In this document: piece by piece, positions 59,044-64,000 of the stretch
How positions within the stretch are numbered: position 1 is the stretch's first letter
Layout of the letters: each line of letters opens with the position of its first letter
From: Citrus sinensis
Lineage: Eukaryota; Streptophyta; Magnoliopsida; Sapindales; Rutaceae
Length of the DNA stretch: 64,000 nucleotides
Direction: 5' to 3'
Assembly: GCF_022201045.2 (NCBI RefSeq)
Contig: NC_068559.1
Span: forward strand, 22,823,501-22,887,500
The notes under the pieces: generated by a model
Database searches by the model: none
What the model saw: only the letters and a program-made list of their open reading frames with translations
What the model was told of the DNA's origin: nothing
Translations under genes and position numbers: made by a program

Positions 59044-60975
59044 ATGGCTGGCGGAGGAGTTGTCGTTCAAGGCGGTGTAAAGAACTATGAAGGCGGTGTC
59101 ACCAGCTTTGTCCTTGTCACTTGTTTGGTAGCCGCCATGGGCGGTCTCCTCTTCGGTTATGATCTTGGAATTTCAGGTTAGCAGTACAACACATGAAATA
59201 GCGCATCAGTTATGGCCTTAGAAATTTAGTCATTCCTTTGGAATTTTAATCTTGGCCTCGTTAAGTTTGCAGTTTCTTCATTTTACATTGATATATATCT
59301 TTAAAAAATTGTGCAGGGGGGGTGACCTCAATGGATCAGTTCTTGAAAGATTTCTTTCCGAAGGTGTATCGTAAACAGCTTAATAAGGGTCACGAAAGTG
59401 CATATTGTAAATTTGACAGCCAGCTTCTTACACTTTTCACCTCCTCCCTCTACCTTGCGGCTCTTGTTGCTTCCTTCTTTGCTTCAGTAGTCACTAGGAT
59501 GTACGGCCGTAAAATGTCCATGACTGTTGGAGGCATTTCGTTTCTCATCGGTGCTATTATCAATGGTGCTGCTGTGAATATCGCAATGCTTATTATTGGT
59601 CGTCTTATGCTTGGTGTCGGTGTTGGATTCGCCAATCAGGTAAAATATATATGCACACACGAAAAGCCGTCCTGTATATTAATTGTTTCCGGAATACAAG
59701 GGTCCTGTAGTTTTCATCAAAATCCTGACGAGTTATTGCTTTGGCTTTATAGGTGGTTCCAGTGTATCTTTCAGAAATGGCACCAGCAAAGGTTAGAGGA
59801 GCCCTCAACATTGGATTCCAAATGGCCATCACCATTGGTATCCTGATCGCAAATCTTGTCAATTACGGCACAGCCAAAATCTCCGGCGGATGGGGATGGA
59901 GAGTGTCCCTAGCTCTTGCAGCAGTTCCGGCAATCTTGATGACTGTTGGTTCCTTCTTCCTTCCCGACACTCCAAACTCCATCCTCGAACGAGGCCACAT
60001 CGACGAGGCCAAGAAAATGTTGCAGAAAATCCGAGGCACCCCCAATGTGGATGAAGAGTTCCAAGATCTTTACGACGCTTCAGAAGCTGCCAAGCAAGTG
60101 CACCACCCGTGGACAAACATACTCCGCGGGAGATACAGACCTCAGCTCACCATGTGCACTCTCATTCCATTCTTCCAACAGTTCACTGGTATCAACGTCA
60201 TCATGTTTTACGCCCCTGTCCTGTTCAAGACCATCGGATTTGGCGCTGAAGCTTCACTTATGTCCGCGGTTATCACTGGTGTTGTCAACGTTGTTGCCAC
60301 GTTAGTCTCCGTTTTCTCTGTTGACAAATTCGGAAGAAGAGTCTTGTTCCTCGAAGGTGGCGTTCAAATGTTTATTTGCCAGGTATATAAATCGGATGGC
60401 TGCTGGCTCATCAAGGCGCATCCCAAATAATCAACATCTTATAAATACATTCTTATAAAATAAATATCTAGTAATTAATATTGGATTTGTTTTTGTGACG
60501 AATATAACAGTGTCTAGTAGGAATTATGCTGGCATTGAAGTTCGGGCTCAGGGGGGAAGGAACCTTGACGAAATTCGACGCGGACTTCGTGTTGTTCTTA
60601 ATATGTGCATACGTAGCAGCATTTGCGTGGTCATGGGGACCATTGGGGTGGCTGGTACCAAGTGAAGTGTGTGCTCTTGAGATTCGATCAGCAGGACAAG
60701 CCATTAACGTGTCCACAAACATGATCTTCACATTCGTCGTTGGACAGGTTTTCCTGTCGATGCTTTGCCACTTCAAATTCGGCCTCTTCTTTTTCTTCGC
60801 CGGATTTGTGGCCGTCATGACCGTTTTCGTGTTTTACATGGTCCCTGAGACGAGGAACGTACCCATTGAAGAGATGAACAGAATGTGGAAGGCACACTGG
60901 TTCTGGGGCAAATACATCCCTGACGAAGCTGTTATTGGCTCTTCTAATGAAATCCAACCTAACAAGACTGCTTGA
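59044..60975 (+). CDS. STP10: Hexose/H+ symporter, sugar transport protein (STP10-like)
   Basis: Four exons: 59044-59176, 59317-59639, 59753-60382, 60511-60975; total 1551 nt, 516 aa, the usual STP length. It begins [11 protein letters not shown], as STP proteins do. The sugar-porter motifs are visible: [15 protein letters not shown] in helix 1, RMYGRK after helix 2, [42 protein letters not shown] at the end of the first half, [17 protein letters not shown] (sugar-binding helix 7), DKFGRR, and [11 protein letters not shown] after helix 12. The Cys in [10 protein letters not shown] matches the lid-domain cysteine of STPs. Such proteins import glucose and related hexoses with protons across the plasma membrane, often in pollen or sink tissue. 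No break is seen. The closeness to STP10, rather than another STP, is judged from memory. Confidence 0.94.
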
Positions 60976-62159
60976 ATTGGGCTAATAGAGACAATTTCTT
61001 TTCTTTTATTTTCCGATTTAACTGCGTTGCCTCTGTAACTATAATTCATTCCATCTGCTTGAGAAAATTATTCATTTATACATCTGTTTACTGACACTAG
61101 GAGCTCAATCCCTAAGCAATTTGTCTAGCCAAAGGTCCCACCAAAAAAATTGTACGTTTTTATTTCTAAAAATAAAGATAATTAATTTCTTATTTAATTG
61201 TACTTTTCTTTTTCTTTTTCTTTTTTTTAATATATATATATATATATAGACATGTGTGTATTTCTAAAATCATCCTAGACAATTAACGTCTGCAATTCCT
61301 CCCGATTAATATGGGAAACAAGTGAAATAAAGTTTCCTGATAACAATTCAACCACGATGTATATAAATACTAATTAAGGAAACTTAAAAGAAATTCTCAA
61401 AAATGAAGAAACCATTGATGTATCTCAACCGACTCAAATACTCAATGATCAAGTTTTATTTTTGTGTATTGAAAAATAAAAATAAAAATAAATAAATAAA
61501 GCATGCCTTGCAAAACATCATTTGGTCTGCCATAAACATTTGTAGGGGTAAATCCGAGATTGGAGTATAATTCGCGGAGGCCAAATTTTAAAAAGTAAAT
61601 TTTTAAGGGTTAAATTGAAAAAAAATAATTATTGGGTTAAAATGTTAAAGTATTAAAGGTATTATTTCTCTTTTTCTTCACATGGTGGTATAGAAAATTA
61701 ACCTTAAAAATAATGAATATAAGAATTCATTAAATAATTAATGGAGTTTCAGAAAGCATTTTATATTTACATTTACGCTTAACAGGAAATACATCATAAT
61801 GCAACCACAATTAGAAACAAAAGTGAACAATTGTCCAACTAGCGTTCACGTACTCTTTCTCCTCGATGTTCACTTGAGAGAATTGGAGTTCTACAAAAAG
61901 AATCTGATGCCAATTGCAACTAGGAAAATAAGCAAATGAAATGAAAAACCAATTGTGGCCGTTGGAATATCAGAAATTATGTATGATATTCTTGTTCCAT
62001 AGATCAAAATTATACAATTGAATACATCCACGGATACTGTAACGAATGATACAAGATTACATAAGGAAAAGGTAAATATTTACCCATATTCGTCTTTGCC
62101 AATGATGTCAAAATCTGTTGAAGAATGAGCATAATTTGCTGAGCATGTTCAAAAGAGGG
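60976..62159. other. Gap between converging genes
   Basis: This holds the 3' UTR of the transporter (+, first about 100 bases) and of the thioredoxin gene (-, last 100-400 bases). A TA microsatellite lies at about 61225-61248. No gene is seen in between. Confidence 0.55.
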
Positions 62160-62366
62160 CTAAGCCACTGAGATTGAATCTAAAAGAGTATCAATATACT
62201 CTTTAAGCTTCAACTTCGTAATTGCACCTTCCCTCCTGCTTTCCGGAACTTCCTGTCCATTCTTGAAGAGAATCAAGGTCGGCAATCCATAAACTTTGTA
62301 TTCCTCTATTAGTTGTGGGTTTGCGTCATGATCAATCTTTACGACGGTCAATCTGTCTCCGTATTC
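62160..62366 (-). CDS. Thioredoxin X-like protein, chloroplast type; last exon only
   Basis: The exon opens at 62366 after a TTTTAG acceptor and ends at stop 62160-62162. It encodes [68 protein letters not shown], the C-terminal half of a thioredoxin fold. The cis-Pro loop is present (YGLPTLILF). The wording closely fits chloroplast thioredoxin X, which supplies electrons to 2-Cys peroxiredoxin. The exon with the WCGPC active site was not found up to 64000, so the gene probably continues past the right edge, with an intron of at least 1.6 kb. Family assignment is firm; subtype is probable. Confidence 0.82.
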   Translation of the reverse strand, partial: EYGDRLTVVKIDHDANPQLIEEYKVYGLPTLILFKNGQEVPESRREGAITKLKLKEYIDTLLDSISVA

Positions 62367-64000
62367 CTAAAATAACGAACAGACGCCATTTTGGAAACCA
62401 GTACATTACATTAAACTGAGCTCCTCCCAAAATGGTACAAACTGGAGTATGTATCAGAAATTACATTTTCCAATGTATGAACCAGAAATTACAAATACCA
62501 TTCATTCCATCAACATCACTACAAAAATTATGTAGACCTACTTCCGAAATATTTAATTTATCAAAAACTCAGAGCTTATATCAAATTTCCAGCACATAGA
62601 TAAAGACATAATTTCAGATACACTAGACAGAGGCAGCATGAACCAAGCTGCAAAGCATTGCTCTGATGAATGACACAAAAAGAAAACTACAACCAAAATA
62701 TGAAAAGTAAGTTTTTTTAGGTTGTCAATAATGCTGATTGCTAGCGGAGATTAGCATCTCAGCAAGACTGAAACTACAGAGTCATAACAATAAAATATTG
62801 AACAAGGAACTTTGATTATGTCAAAAGAGCATGTGATATTTTCACTTATAACTTTATCACATTAGTTATGTCATCGCATGTTTTCCACAATGCATTCCAT
62901 TGTAACTCCTATCAGAACTAAAACAACAGAGGAACCAATTATTCCCTCCCCCACTGGTTCACCATATCTGTAAGGGAGGGTCCATCGTAAGGGAGGGTCC
63001 ATTCAACTGATCCTAGTATACATAAATTTATTCCCTCCCCCACTGGTTCACCATATCTTACATAACTTTACAATTATTATCTAGGGACCACCCTTGTGCA
63101 CCAAATCCCAATTGACACAGCTTTTTCTTTTCATAGTTTGATATGCTTGAAATGGAAAGACAATAGATACTAAATTTTGGTAATGATGTCTGAATTTCCT
63201 AGTAAGTATATTGAATGTACAGCCTCTCTTGTTTAGATCCAGACCAACATCAAAGGTAAAAAATATAAAACAAATGTCATAATGATGGTTTGCTCCTGTC
63301 AAGCTATAGAATAGTAACATCAAGTTATAGAATACCAAATAACATGCATAAAACTTCCAAAATCATTGTTGATAGCTAAAGCCAAGTGGTAAGAGGTTCC
63401 TAAATTTTGAGAACAGGAATTTGGACTTCAAATTTTCTGATAAAGAAAAAGAAAATGCACTTATAGAGCTTTGTGGGTTGAATTCATGACATTTTCCCCC
63501 CAGCCATCAACAGTTATAAATTGCAAGCTCTATTTAGCATGTCCAGAAATCTTCGACAAAATATGCTCCGGCATGGTCTAAAATGTGTCCCAACACAAAT
63601 ATCTAAATAACGAAGGCAGACCACTGCTACGGCTGCAGGTTTGTTCAAAGACTGACCACTAGGTAGCATCCTAATCACCCTGGTATAATTCTCACAAGGT
63701 TCACAAACAAACCCTTTGCAGGTTTCAGTAACCCCACACAACTGACAAAATGTCCACACAGTTCTATAATTTCCAATAGGATCTCAAAACTTTTCTTTCC
63801 ATGCACATATTGTGAGACTATCGCAACCAGCTTATGCAGAAAACTTGGAAAGCAATCTAAATAAATATAAATATGTCTAGTAGATAATAAATTGGACAAA
63901 AAATAGTAAAGAGAGTAAAATCGCATTAACTTCCACGCTACAGTTGCAATTGTACAGCAATAGCCTTAGCGTGAATATCTCGCAAAATCAATTTGACTGA
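62367..64000 (-). other. Presumed intron of the thioredoxin gene
   Basis: No exon with a thioredoxin active site or transit peptide was recognised. The segment has an 89-bp-offset direct duplication (ATTCCCTCCCCCACTGGTTC at 62941 and 63030) and a 17-bp tandem of GTAAGGGAGGGTCCAT between the copies. Cys-rich open frames at 63514-63926 on - lack any recognisable fold. Confidence 0.4.

Noticed and set aside
63514-63926. Cys-rich - frames (WTFCQLCG..., CEPCENY) considered as a thioredoxin active-site exon or zinc protein
   Set aside because: The CxxC spacing context does not match the thioredoxin W-C-G-P-C environment, and no splice phase joins it to 62366.

Overview
The window is nuclear DNA of a flowering plant. 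Most genes are split by GT-AG introns, the background is AT-rich, and the gene families (B-sister MADS box, PLS- and P-class PPR, STP sugar transporter, BIG BROTHER-type RING ligase, KDM3-type JmjC) are those of a eudicot. The protein flavour fits a woody rosid such as Citrus, but that is an impression and not something the sequence proves.

Layout. 1-4246 is AT-rich intergenic DNA with short direct duplications. 4256-14056 is a complete Mutator-like element (MULE) of 9.8 kb, with about 50-bp terminal inverted repeats and a perfect 9-bp target duplication. It holds a degenerate ULP1 (C48) protease-like gene on + and a FAR1/Jittery-type transposase gene on -, facing each other across a palindromic island, and a minisatellite array beside its right end. 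About 0.9 kb past the MULE begins a 13-exon JmjC H3K9-demethylase-like gene (14940-23806, 1119 aa). After an intergenic gap come a B-sister MADS-box gene (TT16-like, 27637-29419, 240 aa), an E-type PPR gene on - (29898-31511), a 7-exon RING-H2 E3 ligase on - (32079-36684, 328 aa), a small secreted peptide precursor on + (38527-38913), a 3-exon plant protein of unknown function on - (39620-42454, 436 aa), a long P-class PPR gene on - (44600-47137, 845 aa) and a glyoxal/galactose-oxidase-like gene on - (47882-49633). Then comes an old Ty1/copia element on - (50973-57201), one of whose LTRs is split by a 1.1-kb non-autonomous hAT element. The window ends with an STP-type hexose/H+ symporter on + (59044-60975, 516 aa) and the last exon of a chloroplast thioredoxin X-like gene on - (62160-62366), whose upstream exons were not found.

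The host genes are unrelated housekeeping, developmental and transport genes; no operon-like cooperation is expected. The most coherent 'system' is the MULE: a transposase plus a captured SUMO-protease-like gene in the convergent two-gene layout known from MuDR. Both genes carry lesions (a lysine where the third catalytic acid is expected and a frameshift before the zinc knuckle in the transposase; frame breaks and a stop in the ULP1 gene), so this copy is probably not autonomous even though its ends are intact.

Exon coordinates were derived by hand from GT-AG sites and reading-frame continuity. For each multi-exon gene except the ULP1-like one and the partial thioredoxin the exon lengths sum to a multiple of three. 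No transcript evidence or database search was available.
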